A stretch of 64,000 nucleotides of DNA, from contig NZ_BLPF01000002.1 of NCBI RefSeq assembly GCF_011764425.1, positions 992,997 through 1,056,996 on the forward strand. Reading direction: 5' to 3'. This DNA is from Phytohabitans houttuyneae. Its GTDB lineage: Bacteria; Actinomycetota; Actinomycetes; Mycobacteriales; Micromonosporaceae. The notes under the pieces were generated by a model. That model saw only the letters and a program-made list of their open reading frames with translations, did not search any database and had not been told where the DNA came from. Within the stretch, counting starts at the first letter, position 1, and the number at the start of each line of letters is the position of its first letter. A program made the position numbers and the translations under genes. Shown here piece after piece: positions 35,305-44,421 of the stretch.

Positions 35305-36813
35305 ATGTCCGGACCAGAGGGGCGAGATTTGGTGACTGGACATTTCAGGACAAAGAAGGTGCGCTGGTTCACGGTTGCTGTGGTGGCCGCGCTGGCAGCA
35401 CTCGGTAGCGTCGTGGTCATCTCGTCGCCGGCCACCGCTGCCACCCGCCAGTTTCGAGGGATGAACTGGGCCGTACTGGGCGACAACTTCAGCACCGGCC
35501 CGCTCGTCCTACACGGCCTGAGCCAGTCCGACAGCAACGCGACGGTGCAGGCCAAGGCGAACGCCCTCTACGACGACATGGCCACCACGATGGGGGTCAA
35601 CACCGTCCGGCTGCCGGTCAACACCCACACGGTGGGTACGACATGGTGGAACGCCTACCGGGGCGCCATCGACGCGGCGATCGCCCGTGGGTTCAAGGTC
35701 ATCCTCGCCTACTGGGAGGACGGTGCCGCCTCCGGCGGCCGGATCACCAACCTCGCGGCGTGGAACACGATGTGGTCCACGGTGACCAACGCCTACGGCT
35801 CGAACACCAACGTGTACTTCGAGCCGATGAACGAGCCGCACGGGTACAGCTCGGCGGAGTGGCGCGACGTCGCCGCCAACTGGCTCAGCTACCACTACTC
35901 CGCGGTGCCGGGCCGGGTGCTCATCGGCGGTACCGGCTTCAGTCAGGACCTGCGGGACGTCTGCAACGACAGCCGCTTCAGTGGAACGCTGTTCTCCTTC
36001 CACCACTACGCGTTCTTCTACGGCGCGATGACGTACGACGCGTTCCGCAGCCACATCCAGACCCGCCTGGGCAACTGCGCCTCCCGCGCGGTTGCCACCG
36101 AGTTCGGCGCGCCGATGGACAACGGCCTCAACTACGGCGACGCGAACAGCACCGACAACTTCGTGCGCCACATCCGGGCCATGGCCCAGGTCATGCGCGA
36201 CAACCAGATGGGCGGCACCTACTGGCCGGCCCTCGGCGGCAAGCCCGGCAACATCGGCTACGACTGGTACTCGATGTTCGCCCTCAGCGGCAGCGGCACC
36301 AACCTCAACCTGACCATCCGCAACACCTCCGGCGCCGACCGCATCCGCTACGCCTGGGGCGACACCGTCGGCGGCGGCACCACGCCACCGCCCGCCACGT
36401 TCTACCGGGTCAACGCGCGTCACAGCGGCAAGGCCATGGACGTCCAGTCACCCAACACGGACAACGGCTCGCGCGTCGGCCAGTACACGTACAACGGCAA
36501 CGCGTGGCAGCAGTGGCAGTTCCAGGACGCCGGTAGCGGCTACTGGCGCCTCATCAGCCGGCACAGCGGAAAGTGCCTCGACGTGGTGAGCGCCTCCACC
36601 GCCGACGGTGCCGACCTCATCCAGTACACCTGTGGAAGCGGCACCAACCAGCAGTTCCAGATGGTCGCCAACGGCAGCTACTTCCAGCTGCGGGCGCGGC
36701 ACAGCGGCAAGTGCGTGGACGTGCCGTCGGCGTCGACCGCGGACGGCGTGGTCCTCAAGCAGTATCCGTGCAACACGGGCACGAACCAGCAGTGGTCGCG
36801 CACGGCCGTCTGA
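35305..36813 (+). CDS. Secreted glycoside hydrolase family 5-like enzyme with ricin B (CBM13) domain
   Basis: 502 aa from ATG 35305 (GTG 35332 is an equally plausible start). A signal peptide ends near ATAAT. The catalytic barrel (about 45-345) has the acid/base in YFEPMNEPHG and the nucleophile in AVATEFGAPMD. The C-terminal 130 residues are a ricin-type beta-trefoil with repeated RHSGK-x-x-DV and QQW/QQF motifs. Probably an extracellular endo-beta-glycanase (cellulase/mannanase type) that binds galactosides or xylan. Confidence 0.92.
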   Translation: MSGPEGRDLVTGHFRTKKVRWFTVAVVAALAALGSVVVISSPATAATRQFRGMNWAVLGDNFSTGPLVLHGLSQSDSNATVQAKANALYDDMATTMGVNTVRLPVNTHTVGTTWWNAYRGAIDAAIARGFKVILAYWEDGAASGGRITNLAAWNTMWSTVTNAYGSNTNVYFEPMNEPHGYSSAEWRDVAANWLSYHYSAVPGRVLIGGTGFSQDLRDVCNDSRFSGTLFSFHHYAFFYGAMTYDAFRSHIQTRLGNCASRAVATEFGAPMDNGLNYGDANSTDNFVRHIRAMAQVMRDNQMGGTYWPALGGKPGNIGYDWYSMFALSGSGTNLNLTIRNTSGADRIRYAWGDTVGGGTTPPPATFYRVNARHSGKAMDVQSPNTDNGSRVGQYTYNGNAWQQWQFQDAGSGYWRLISRHSGKCLDVVSASTADGADLIQYTCGSGTNQQFQMVANGSYFQLRARHSGKCVDVPSASTADGVVLKQYPCNTGTNQQWSRTAV

Positions 36814-36844
36814 CGGTCGTCCCGACACCCTTCCGTTGTACCCA

Positions 36845-36878
36845 CACTCCCGGTGCCGAGCGCTCGGCACCGGGAGTG
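36845..36878 (+). terminator. Perfect 34-bp palindromic terminator
   Basis: CACTCCCGGTGCCGAGC is followed directly by its exact reverse complement: 17-bp arms without a loop, 31 nt after the GH5 stop. It can form a very stable hairpin and is the likely transcription end. No T-tract. Confidence 0.7.
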
Positions 36879-36974
36879 CCGTCTGTGGTCCACGTCATGC
36901 GGCGTGGCTGTCACAGGGATCAGGTTGCCAACGCCTGATGATCGACAGCCAATGCCGACAGGACGGAAGACATC

Positions 36975-38474
36975 ATGGGCAAGACCGGGTTGCGCGGCTT
37001 GCTGAACAGGGTCCTTCCCGACCACTGGTCCCTGCTGCTGGGCCAGATCGCGCTGTACTCGTTCATCGTGTTGCTGGTCACCGGCGCGTTCCTCGCGTTC
37101 TTCTTCGAGCCGTCGATGGAGGAGGTGGTGTACGACGGGTCGTACACGCCGCTGCGAGGAGTGCGCATGTCCGCGGCCTATTCCTCCACTTTGGACATCT
37201 CGTTCGACGTCCGCGGTGGTCTGCTCATGCGCCAGATGCACCACTGGGCGGCGCTGCTGTTCATGGCATCGCTCCTGCTGTACCTGCTGCGCGTCTTCTT
37301 CACCGGTGCGTTCCGCAAGCCGCGGACGTCGAGCTGGGTCGTCGGCCTCCTGCTCTTCTGGACCGGCCTCTTCACCAGCTACACCGGCTACATGGCCATG
37401 GACGACGGCCAGTCCGCCGCCGGCATGCGGATCCTGTCGGCCATCCTCCTGTCGATACCCGTGGTCGGCACCTGGCTGACAACCTCCATCTTCGGCGGCG
37501 AGTTTCCCGGCGACGTGATAATCGGCCGCCTCTCCTTCCTGCACACGCTGCTGCTCCCCGGTCTGCTCATCGGGCTGGCGGCCGTCCAAGCCGTACTGGC
37601 GTGGCGGCGCAGGCCGAGCCAGTGGCCGGGACCGGGCCGCACCGAAGAGAACGTCGTGGGCCAGCGCCTGTTTCCCGGCCACGTGGTGAAACAGGCCGGC
37701 CTGTTCACGCTGGTGTGCGCGGTCCTCGCGCTGCTCGGCGGCTTGCTCCAGATCAACCCGGTCTGGCTCGCCGGACCCGCACACGCCGCGACGGTGTCGG
37801 CGGCGTCGCAGCCGGCCTGGTACGTCATGTTTCTCGACGGAGCGGTCCGGCTGATGCCGCCCTGGGAGGTCACGATCCCGATCGGTGACGGGTATGCCAT
37901 CGCACCCATCTTCTGGGCGGCGGTGGTGCTGCCGGGCATCCTGTTCATGCTCCCGATGACGTACCCGTTCGTCGAGGCGCGCGTGCGCCGGGACCGCCGC
38001 GAGCACCATCTGCTCGAGCGGCCCCGGGACGCTCCGACCCGCACCGCGCTCGGCGCCATGGCCGTCACCTTCTATCTCGTGCTGACCGCCGCGGGCGCCG
38101 CCGACCTCATCGCCCTCTCGTTCCACATCAGCACGAACGCGATGACCTGGGCCGGTCGCATCGGGCTGCTGCTCCTGCCGCCGGCCGCGTACTGGCTCAC
38201 CCGCCGGATCTGCCTCGGCCTGCAGCAGCACGACCGCCAGGTACTGGCGCACGGCGTGGAGACCGGCATCATCCGGCGACAGGCGGACGGCGGGTTCACC
38301 GAAGTACATCAGCCGCTGTCCACCCCCGACCACCGCGGCCGCGCCGGCCTGCCGTACGCCGGGTGGGTGGTGCCGAAGAAGATGAACCGCCTCGGCGCGC
38401 TCAGGCCCGCCATCAAGGGCTTCTTCACACCGGTCGAACAACCAGCCCGTGGCCCGGACTGCCCCCGCCCGTAA
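36975..38474 (+). CDS. Divergent cytochrome b (QcrB-like) lacking heme bH ligands
   Basis: 499 aa with eight to nine membrane helices and overall similarity to actinobacterial QcrB (GQIALYSFIVLLVTGAFLAF near the N-terminus and FLDGAVRLMPPWE). His89 in MHHWAALLF and His190 in FLHTLLLPG keep the bL-heme pair. The expected second ligands are Tyr103 (helix B) and Gln205 (helix D). The quinol-oxidation motif PEWY/PDWY reads PAWY (280-283). There is no qcrA or qcrC beside it. It is therefore a paralogue with altered or lost electron transfer, not the respiratory subunit. Confidence 0.85.
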   Translation: MGKTGLRGLLNRVLPDHWSLLLGQIALYSFIVLLVTGAFLAFFFEPSMEEVVYDGSYTPLRGVRMSAAYSSTLDISFDVRGGLLMRQMHHWAALLFMASLLLYLLRVFFTGAFRKPRTSSWVVGLLLFWTGLFTSYTGYMAMDDGQSAAGMRILSAILLSIPVVGTWLTTSIFGGEFPGDVIIGRLSFLHTLLLPGLLIGLAAVQAVLAWRRRPSQWPGPGRTEENVVGQRLFPGHVVKQAGLFTLVCAVLALLGGLLQINPVWLAGPAHAATVSAASQPAWYVMFLDGAVRLMPPWEVTIPIGDGYAIAPIFWAAVVLPGILFMLPMTYPFVEARVRRDRREHHLLERPRDAPTRTALGAMAVTFYLVLTAAGAADLIALSFHISTNAMTWAGRIGLLLLPPAAYWLTRRICLGLQQHDRQVLAHGVETGIIRRQADGGFTEVHQPLSTPDHRGRAGLPYAGWVVPKKMNRLGALRPAIKGFFTPVEQPARGPDCPRP

Positions 38475-38552
38475 CCGCGTGTCGGGTGGGGGAGGGATGT
38501 GCAAAACGCCATAATGCGTACAAAGTGGGCACATCCCATGTAGGGGCGATCT

Positions 38553-39758
38553 TTGCGCATTGTCTATATCGACCAGCACTACCTTCCGGCGGGCGCGAAC
38601 CTCGGGGGTAGCCGCTCGCTCGGGTTTGCCCAACGGCTCGCCGGCGCCGGCCACGAGGTGCACATGATTGCCGGTGCGTGTGCTGAGCCCGGCGCGCCGG
38701 AGCGCGGAATTGTCGAACATTTCGTGCCGACGCGTTACTCCAACCACCTGGGCTACGGGGCGCGCATCAAGGCGTTCGGGCAGTTCGCGGTCGGCGCGGC
38801 GCGCGTGGCCGCGCGGATTCCCCACGACGTCGTCTTCGCCTCCAGCACACCGCTGACGGTGGCGATCCCCGGCATCTACGCCTCCCGGCGGCGGCGGTCG
38901 CCGATGGTCTTCGAGGTGCGTGACGTCTGGCCGGAGGTACCGATCGCCATGGGCGCGCTGCGTTCCCCGGCGGCGCGGTGGGCGGCGAGGTGGCTGGAGG
39001 CGCAGGCGTACCGGCACTCGTCCGAGATCGTCGCGCTCTCGCCGACGATGGCCGAGAGCATCCGGCGGCGCTTTCCCGACGCCAGGGTCACCGTCATCCC
39101 CAACAACTGCGACCTCGCCGAGTTTGCGGACGCGGAGCAGGCCGGGCAGCGACTGCGCGCGCAGACGCCCTGGCTCGGGCACCGCCCGATGGTCCTGTAC
39201 GCCGGCACGATCGGGCTGGCCAACGGCGTCGACTACGTCGTGCGGATGGCCGAGCGGCTGGCGGCGATCGATCCCGAGATCCGCGTGGTCGTCATCGGTG
39301 ACGGCGCCAAGCGCGACGAGGTGCGCGCGCTGGCGGACAGGCTCGGCGTGCTGGACCGGACGTTCTTCCTGCTGCCGGCGGTCATGCGCAAGGACGCGGT
39401 CGCCTGGTTCGGGGCGTGTGACCTGGCGCTGAGCACGTTCCTCAACCTGCCCGCGCTCAGCGCCAACTCGCCGAACAAGGTCTTCGACGCGCTCGCCGCC
39501 GGCCGCCCGATCGCCGTCAACAACGGCGGCTGGGTGGCCGAGCTGATCGCGCGGCACGACGTCGGTCTCGTGCTGGAGCCGGATGATCCGGCCGGCGCCG
39601 CCAAAGCCGTGGCGGCGTTCGTGCGGGACCCGCGGGCGTGCGGGACGGCCCGCGACGCCGCCCGGCGGCTGGCCCGCGAGCGCTTCGACCGCGACGCGCA
39701 CTGCCAGGAGCTGGAGCGGATCCTGGCCCGGGCGGCAGGGGTACCCGCGGCATGCTGA
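38553..39758 (+). CDS. Glycosyltransferase family 4 (WcaI/WbuB-like)
   Basis: 401 aa from TTG 38553; the only upstream ATG is followed by a stop. GT-B fold: N-terminal YIDQHYLPAGANLGGSRS, DVVFASSTPL and EVRDVWPEVP. The donor-site region ends ANSPNKVFDALAAGRPIAV, the E-x7-E-like motif of GT4 enzymes (here with D in place of the first E). It adds a sugar to the lipid-linked repeat unit. First gene of the exopolysaccharide locus, overlapping the next gene by 7 nt. Confidence 0.9.
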   Translation: MRIVYIDQHYLPAGANLGGSRSLGFAQRLAGAGHEVHMIAGACAEPGAPERGIVEHFVPTRYSNHLGYGARIKAFGQFAVGAARVAARIPHDVVFASSTPLTVAIPGIYASRRRRSPMVFEVRDVWPEVPIAMGALRSPAARWAARWLEAQAYRHSSEIVALSPTMAESIRRRFPDARVTVIPNNCDLAEFADAEQAGQRLRAQTPWLGHRPMVLYAGTIGLANGVDYVVRMAERLAAIDPEIRVVVIGDGAKRDEVRALADRLGVLDRTFFLLPAVMRKDAVAWFGACDLALSTFLNLPALSANSPNKVFDALAAGRPIAVNNGGWVAELIARHDVGLVLEPDDPAGAAKAVAAFVRDPRACGTARDAARRLARERFDRDAHCQELERILARAAGVPAAC

Positions 39759-40783
39759 GTGGGGAGCTGCCCGACGCCGACTGCCCGGACACGTACTTCA
39801 CGGCGGGCTACGGCAGGGCGTCGGCGACTGCCCGCGGTGGCGACTGGCACTGCCTGCGGTGGCGGGACGAGCTGCTGCTGCCCTACGTGGTCAACGCCGT
39901 CCACGATGGACTGTACGACGCCGCCAGCCCGTACGGGTACTCGGGAATCCACGTCGCGCCCGGTCGGGGCGGCGGCGACCTGGCGCGGTTCTGGAAGCAG
40001 GTCAAGGAGGAGTGGCGGGACCGCCGCATCGTCGCCATGTTCTTCCGCTTCTCGCCCTTGGACCTGGACTCGCTGCACGCGGTGGCGGCGCTGGACGACA
40101 TCGTGCTGACCCGGCGGGGTGACACCATCGCGGTAAAGGTGGACGAGGGCCTCGACGCGCTGTGGGACGGCCTGCGGAGCTCGTGCCGCCGGCAGGTCGG
40201 CAAGGCGCGACGGGCCGGGCTCACCGCGCGGGCGCGGCCGGCCGTGCCGCACGACGTGATGCCGGGGGCTCCATTTAGGACGCTCTACGAACAGACGATG
40301 CGCCGGGTCGGCAGCGCCGCGGCCTACCTGTTCGACGACGACTACTACCAGGCGCTGGTGGCGGGTCTCGGCGCGGGGCTCGTGATCGTGGAGGTCGCCG
40401 ACGCGGACGGGCGGATCGTGGCGGCCTCTCTGGTCTTCGCCCACCGCGACCGGGTCCACTACCACCTCGCCGGCTCGGACGGGACAAGCGCGGCGCTCGG
40501 CTGCAACAACCTGCTGCTGTGGACGATCCTGTCGTGGGCGGCCGAGAGCGATCGCGGCTGGGTCCACTTCGGAGGCGGGCTACGGCCGGACGACAGCCTG
40601 TTCCGGTTCAAGGAGACCTTCGGCGGCTGCCGCAAGCAGTTCTGGACGGGAGCGGCTGTCCTCGATCCGGTCGCCTACGACCGGCTCGTGCGTGAGCGGG
40701 CCGCGGCGGCCGGCAGCACCGCGACCCAGCTGAAAGACAGCGGCTACTTCCCGGCGTATCGGTTCGGCGTGGGCCTCGTCTGA
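39752..40783 (+). CDS. FemAB/GNAT-like acyl- or aminoacyltransferase, copy 1
   Basis: 343 aa from ATG 39752. Central segment SSCRRQVGKARRAGL, then HYHLAGSDG, NNLLLWTILSWAAE and HFGGGLRPDDSLFRFKETFGG, which match the acceptor and CoA/aminoacyl-tRNA-binding region of FemAB-like GNAT proteins. It probably N-acylates an amino sugar or lipid-linked intermediate. A clear paralogue lies at 41954-42985, on the other side of an aminotransferase gene. Confidence 0.82.
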   Translation: MLSGELPDADCPDTYFTAGYGRASATARGGDWHCLRWRDELLLPYVVNAVHDGLYDAASPYGYSGIHVAPGRGGGDLARFWKQVKEEWRDRRIVAMFFRFSPLDLDSLHAVAALDDIVLTRRGDTIAVKVDEGLDALWDGLRSSCRRQVGKARRAGLTARARPAVPHDVMPGAPFRTLYEQTMRRVGSAAAYLFDDDYYQALVAGLGAGLVIVEVADADGRIVAASLVFAHRDRVHYHLAGSDGTSAALGCNNLLLWTILSWAAESDRGWVHFGGGLRPDDSLFRFKETFGGCRKQFWTGAAVLDPVAYDRLVRERAAAAGSTATQLKDSGYFPAYRFGVGLV

Positions 40784-40832
40784 CTGGTACTACTAGGGGC
40801 GAAATGTCCAGATATCTAGGGAGACGCGGTTG

Positions 40833-41957
40833 ATGGCCGAGCGGATACACCTGTCGCCGCCGGACGTGGGAGACCTCGAAGAGGCCCACGTCCTGGCGGC
40901 GATGAGGTCGGGTTGGGTCGCGCCGCTGGGTCCGGACGTCGAAGCCTTCGAGCGCGAGGTCGCGCGCCGGGTCGGCGTCGAGCACGCCGTGGCGGTCAAC
41001 TCGGGCACCGCCGCCCTGCACCTCGCCCTCCTGGCGCTCGGCATCGGACCGCGCGACCGCGTCCTGGTACCGGCGCTGACGTTCGTCGCCACCGCGAACG
41101 CCGTGCGCTACGTCGGCGCCGAGCCCGTGTTCGTGGACTGCGACCCGCACACCGGCAACGTCGACCCGGAGCTTGTCGCCGAGGTCGTCGCCCAGCGCGC
41201 CGGCGAGGTGGCGGCGGTGCTCACCGTCGACCTGTACGGGGTGTGTGCCGAGTACCGCTCGCTGCTGCCCATCTGCGACGCCGCGGGGCTGCCGCTGGTC
41301 GCGGACGCCGCCGAGTCGCTCGGCTCCCGGCACGGCGACCGCGCCGCCGGCTCCTTCGGGCGGGCCGCGGCGCTCTCGTTCAACGGCAACAAGATCATTA
41401 CCACGTCGGGGGGCGGCATGCTGCTCACCGACGACGTCGCCATCGCCAACCGGGCCCGCCACCTGTCCCGCCAGGCTCGCGTGCCCGGCCGCGAGTTCGA
41501 CCACACCGACATCGGCTACCAGTACCAGTTGAGCAACCTGCTGGCGGCGGTGGGACGGGCCCAGCTGCGTCGGGTCGACGCCATGATGGAGCGGCGGCGC
41601 GAGCTGCGGGAGCGGTACGCGAAGCTGTTCGCGAGCGTGCCCGGCGTCCGCCTGCTCGGCGCCGACGACCGGCACAGCAACTGCTGGCTCACCGCGATAG
41701 TGGTCGACCCCGAACTGGCGGGCTGGAGCGCCGGCATGCTCGGGGCGCACCTGGAGAGCCACGACGTCGAGGCGCGTCCCCTCTTCAAGCCGCTGCACCT
41801 GCTCGCCCCGTACGCAGGCTGCGAGGCCCTGATCACCGGCGCGGCGGAGCGGCTCCACCGCACCGGCCTCGCGCTGCCCAGCGGCTCCGCCCTCACCGAC
41901 GCGCAGGTCGAACGCGTACACGGGGCGATCTCGACGTTTCTCGAGGCGCGGGGATGA
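40833..41957 (+). CDS. DegT/DnrJ/EryC1 nucleotide-sugar aminotransferase
   Basis: 374 aa from ATG 40833. The PLP Lys is in LSFNGNKIITTSGGGML, the phosphate-binding region is NSGTAALHLALLALG and the Asp pair is in VADAAESLGS. It transfers an amino group to a keto-sugar nucleotide (PglE/PseC type). The 4-keto substrate would be made by the CapD-like dehydratase at 46680. It overlaps the second FemAB-like gene by 4 bp (ATGA), suggesting that the new amine is acylated there. Confidence 0.93.
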   Translation: MAERIHLSPPDVGDLEEAHVLAAMRSGWVAPLGPDVEAFEREVARRVGVEHAVAVNSGTAALHLALLALGIGPRDRVLVPALTFVATANAVRYVGAEPVFVDCDPHTGNVDPELVAEVVAQRAGEVAAVLTVDLYGVCAEYRSLLPICDAAGLPLVADAAESLGSRHGDRAAGSFGRAAALSFNGNKIITTSGGGMLLTDDVAIANRARHLSRQARVPGREFDHTDIGYQYQLSNLLAAVGRAQLRRVDAMMERRRELRERYAKLFASVPGVRLLGADDRHSNCWLTAIVVDPELAGWSAGMLGAHLESHDVEARPLFKPLHLLAPYAGCEALITGAAERLHRTGLALPSGSALTDAQVERVHGAISTFLEARG

Positions 41958-42985
41958 ACAGCGCCCAGGCCCTCGCCGGCGAGCTGTGCCCCGACGTCTA
42001 CTTCACCGAGGGGTACGGCAGGGCCGCGGCCATCCTCCGCGACGGGACGTGGGACTCGGTGCGCCTGGACGAGCGCGTCCTCGTGCCCTACGTCGTCAAC
42101 CAGCTCGGCGACGGCCGCTGCGACGCGATCAGCCCGTTCGGGTTCTCCGGCATCTACGTCGCGCCGCGCACCACCGCCGGGGAGCTTGCCGCGTTCTGGG
42201 CGGACACCAAGCGGGGATGGCGCGCTCAGGGAATCGTCGCCATGTACTTCCGCTTCTCACCGCTGGACCCCTCGTCGCTGGAGGCGGTGCGCACCCTCGA
42301 CGGGCTGTCCCTGGTGCAGCGCAACGAGACCGTCACCATCCACGTTGGCGACGGGCTGGCGGCGGTCTGGGACGGACTCAAGGCCTCCTGCCGCAGCCGC
42401 ATCCGCAAGGCCGAGAAGGTCGGCCTCAGCTCCGGTCTGCGGGAGGCCACCACCGCGGACCTCGCGCCGGACAGTCCATTCCGGACGCTCTACGCGGAGA
42501 CGATGCGCCGCGTGGGCGCGCCGGACTTCATCTTCGCGGACGCCTTCTACACCGCCCTGCTGGACGGCCTCGGACCCAACCTCCTGCTGGCGCAGGTGTG
42601 GACGCCGGACCGTGAGGTCGTCGCGGCGGCCCTCGTCCTCGCCCACCGCGAGCGCGTGCACTACCACCTCGCCGGCTCCAACCTGTCCGCCGGATCCGGC
42701 TGCGCCAACAACCTTCTCATCTGGGCGATCCTGCGCTGGGCGGCCGAGAGCGGGCGCTCCACCATGCACTTCGGCGGCGGGATACGGCCGGGTGACAGCC
42801 TCTTCCGGTTCAAGAGCACGTTCGGCGGGACGAAGACCCCGGTCTGGCACGGCAGCGCGATCGTCGACCAGCCCTCCTACGACGTACTCGTCGCCCAGCG
42901 CGCCGCCGCACTCGGAATGTCCACACAGGAACTGCGTGACCGCGGATACTTCCCGGCCTACCGGTACGGCGCGGCACTCATCTAG
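41954..42985 (+). CDS. FemAB/GNAT-like acyl- or aminoacyltransferase, copy 2
   Basis: 343 aa, the same length as copy 1 and collinear with it (CPDVYFTEGYGRAAA, RFSPLDPSSLEAV, HYHLAGSNLS, HFGGGIRPGDSLFRFKSTFGG). ATGA overlap with the aminotransferase. The copies differ mainly in the N-terminal third and around residues 150-200, so they probably act on different acceptors or donors. Not a recent duplication, judging by the many substitutions. Confidence 0.82.
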   Translation: MNSAQALAGELCPDVYFTEGYGRAAAILRDGTWDSVRLDERVLVPYVVNQLGDGRCDAISPFGFSGIYVAPRTTAGELAAFWADTKRGWRAQGIVAMYFRFSPLDPSSLEAVRTLDGLSLVQRNETVTIHVGDGLAAVWDGLKASCRSRIRKAEKVGLSSGLREATTADLAPDSPFRTLYAETMRRVGAPDFIFADAFYTALLDGLGPNLLLAQVWTPDREVVAAALVLAHRERVHYHLAGSNLSAGSGCANNLLIWAILRWAAESGRSTMHFGGGIRPGDSLFRFKSTFGGTKTPVWHGSAIVDQPSYDVLVAQRAAALGMSTQELRDRGYFPAYRYGAALI

Positions 42986-43000
42986 ATCGGAGCCGAACAC

Positions 43001-43150
43001 GTGTCAACGACCTTGGCGCAGGCCGTCGAGCAGAAGCTGCGCGCCGCGCGCCGGGCCCAGCGCCGCGCCGGCTTCGACGAGCGCCCGGCGGCGCGGCTCA
43101 TGTGGCGGACCGTGCGGTGGTCGCTTTACGCGGTCGAGGCCCCGGCGTGA
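43001..43150 (+). CDS. 49-aa protein coupled to the polysaccharide polymerase
   Basis: GTG 43001 with GGAG 8 nt upstream encodes 49 residues: a basic helix (EQKLRAARRAQRRAGFDERP) and a short hydrophobic end (WRTVRWSLYAVEAPA). The stop overlaps the polymerase start (GTGA at 43147-43150), which argues for real translation. Perhaps a helper or leader peptide of the polymerase. No family recognised. Confidence 0.6.
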   Translation: MSTTLAQAVEQKLRAARRAQRRAGFDERPAARLMWRTVRWSLYAVEAPA

Positions 43151-44421
43151 AGCTGGGGGGCGCGTCGTTTCTGCTTGCCCTGCTGATCATCTCCATCGGA
43201 CTGGGGCCGCGGTTTCGTCTGGGCGCTCTCGACGACGGGCGGGCTATCGACCTGCGGCCGCAGGACGTCCTGCTGCCGGTGGCCGCGCTCGTGACGTACG
43301 CGTCCGCGGCGGGCACGGCCCTGCTGGACCGCCGGCAGGTGTGGTGGCGCTGGTTCGCGATCGCCTGCTACGCGGCCGTGGTCGTCACCGTCGTCCAGCT
43401 GCTGGTCGACGACCAGGTCAGCCCGCTGCGCAGGGTGGCGTTTCTCGGGCGGCACCTGCTGCTGTTCGCCGTCGCGGTGGTGGCGTGCGCCCTCTACCGC
43501 CGCAGCGGCGGCGACGCCGGGAAGCTCGCGCTGCGCCTGCTGGTCGGCGCGGTGGCCGCGAACGTGCTGTGGTTCGCGTACCAGGTCGTCACCGGACAGG
43601 CCACCGTGCTCATCGGCCGTGCCGCCGGCGACCAGGTCGACTCGTACGGCCCTCGGCTGATCGGCGAGCCGAGCTCGGCCGGCACCGGCACATTCTTCGC
43701 GTTCGCGGTGGCGCTCGCCCTGGCCGCGTACCGCGCCAAGCTCATGTCGGCCGCGACGGCGGTGGCGCTGTTCGTCCCGTCTGCGGTCTGCGCCTACCTG
43801 GCGGAGTCCAGAACCGCGCTGGTCAGCATCATCTGCCTGGTCGGCCTTTTCGTGGTGCAGTCGAGCCACGGCCGGCTGGCGCTGGCGCCGCGGGTCGCGC
43901 TGGTGGGCGCGGCCGGTTCCGTGGCCGCCTGGTACGTCGTCCACAACCACACCGAACGGCTCAGCGGCGGCGGCCTGTACCGCGGGGCCCGGGACCGCTT
44001 CCAGGAGGTGTGGACGCCGATTCTCGACCGGTCCGCCGACGATCCGGTGTTTTGGGTACTTGGCGTTGGACCGGGTGGTCTGCCGAGTCCCGCGCTGCCC
44101 ATCACCGAGGCGCACAACATCCTCCTGCGCGCCTGGCTGGACTTCGGCCTTGTCGGCGGTGCGCTCTTCCTCGGCGCGCTGGCGATCGTCGCCGTGCACG
44201 CCTACCGCGTGTCGCGCGACCCCGGCGTCGAGCCGTACACCAAGCTCTGGGCCGAGCTCGCCACCCTCTACGCCCTGGTCGTGGCGATCACCGGCGTCGC
44301 GCTGGACTCGCTGACCACCGTCACGTCGACCCACCTCCTGATGCTCGCGATCGGCCTGTTCGCCGGCGCCCAGGCGGCATCGGCGACCGCTGCCGTGCCT
44401 GAGCTGGCCCGCTCGGCATGA
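43147..44421 (+). CDS. O-antigen polymerase/ligase-like membrane protein (Wzy type)
   Basis: 424 aa from GTG 43147. About eleven hydrophobic helices and a large periplasmic loop containing RTALVSIICL and the Wzy_C-like ITEAHNILLRAWLDFGLVGG. It would join undecaprenyl-linked repeat units outside the membrane. The stop overlaps the flippase start (ATGA). Confidence 0.85.
   Translation: MKLGGASFLLALLIISIGLGPRFRLGALDDGRAIDLRPQDVLLPVAALVTYASAAGTALLDRRQVWWRWFAIACYAAVVVTVVQLLVDDQVSPLRRVAFLGRHLLLFAVAVVACALYRRSGGDAGKLALRLLVGAVAANVLWFAYQVVTGQATVLIGRAAGDQVDSYGPRLIGEPSSAGTGTFFAFAVALALAAYRAKLMSAATAVALFVPSAVCAYLAESRTALVSIICLVGLFVVQSSHGRLALAPRVALVGAAGSVAAWYVVHNHTERLSGGGLYRGARDRFQEVWTPILDRSADDPVFWVLGVGPGGLPSPALPITEAHNILLRAWLDFGLVGGALFLGALAIVAVHAYRVSRDPGVEPYTKLWAELATLYALVVAITGVALDSLTTVTSTHLLMLAIGLFAGAQAASATAAVPELARSA

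Noticed and set aside
36678-39701. 1,007-aa open frame antisense to the GH5, cytochrome b and GT4 genes
   Set aside because: Spans three unrelated sense genes and two intergenic regions; Arg/Gly/His-rich shadow.
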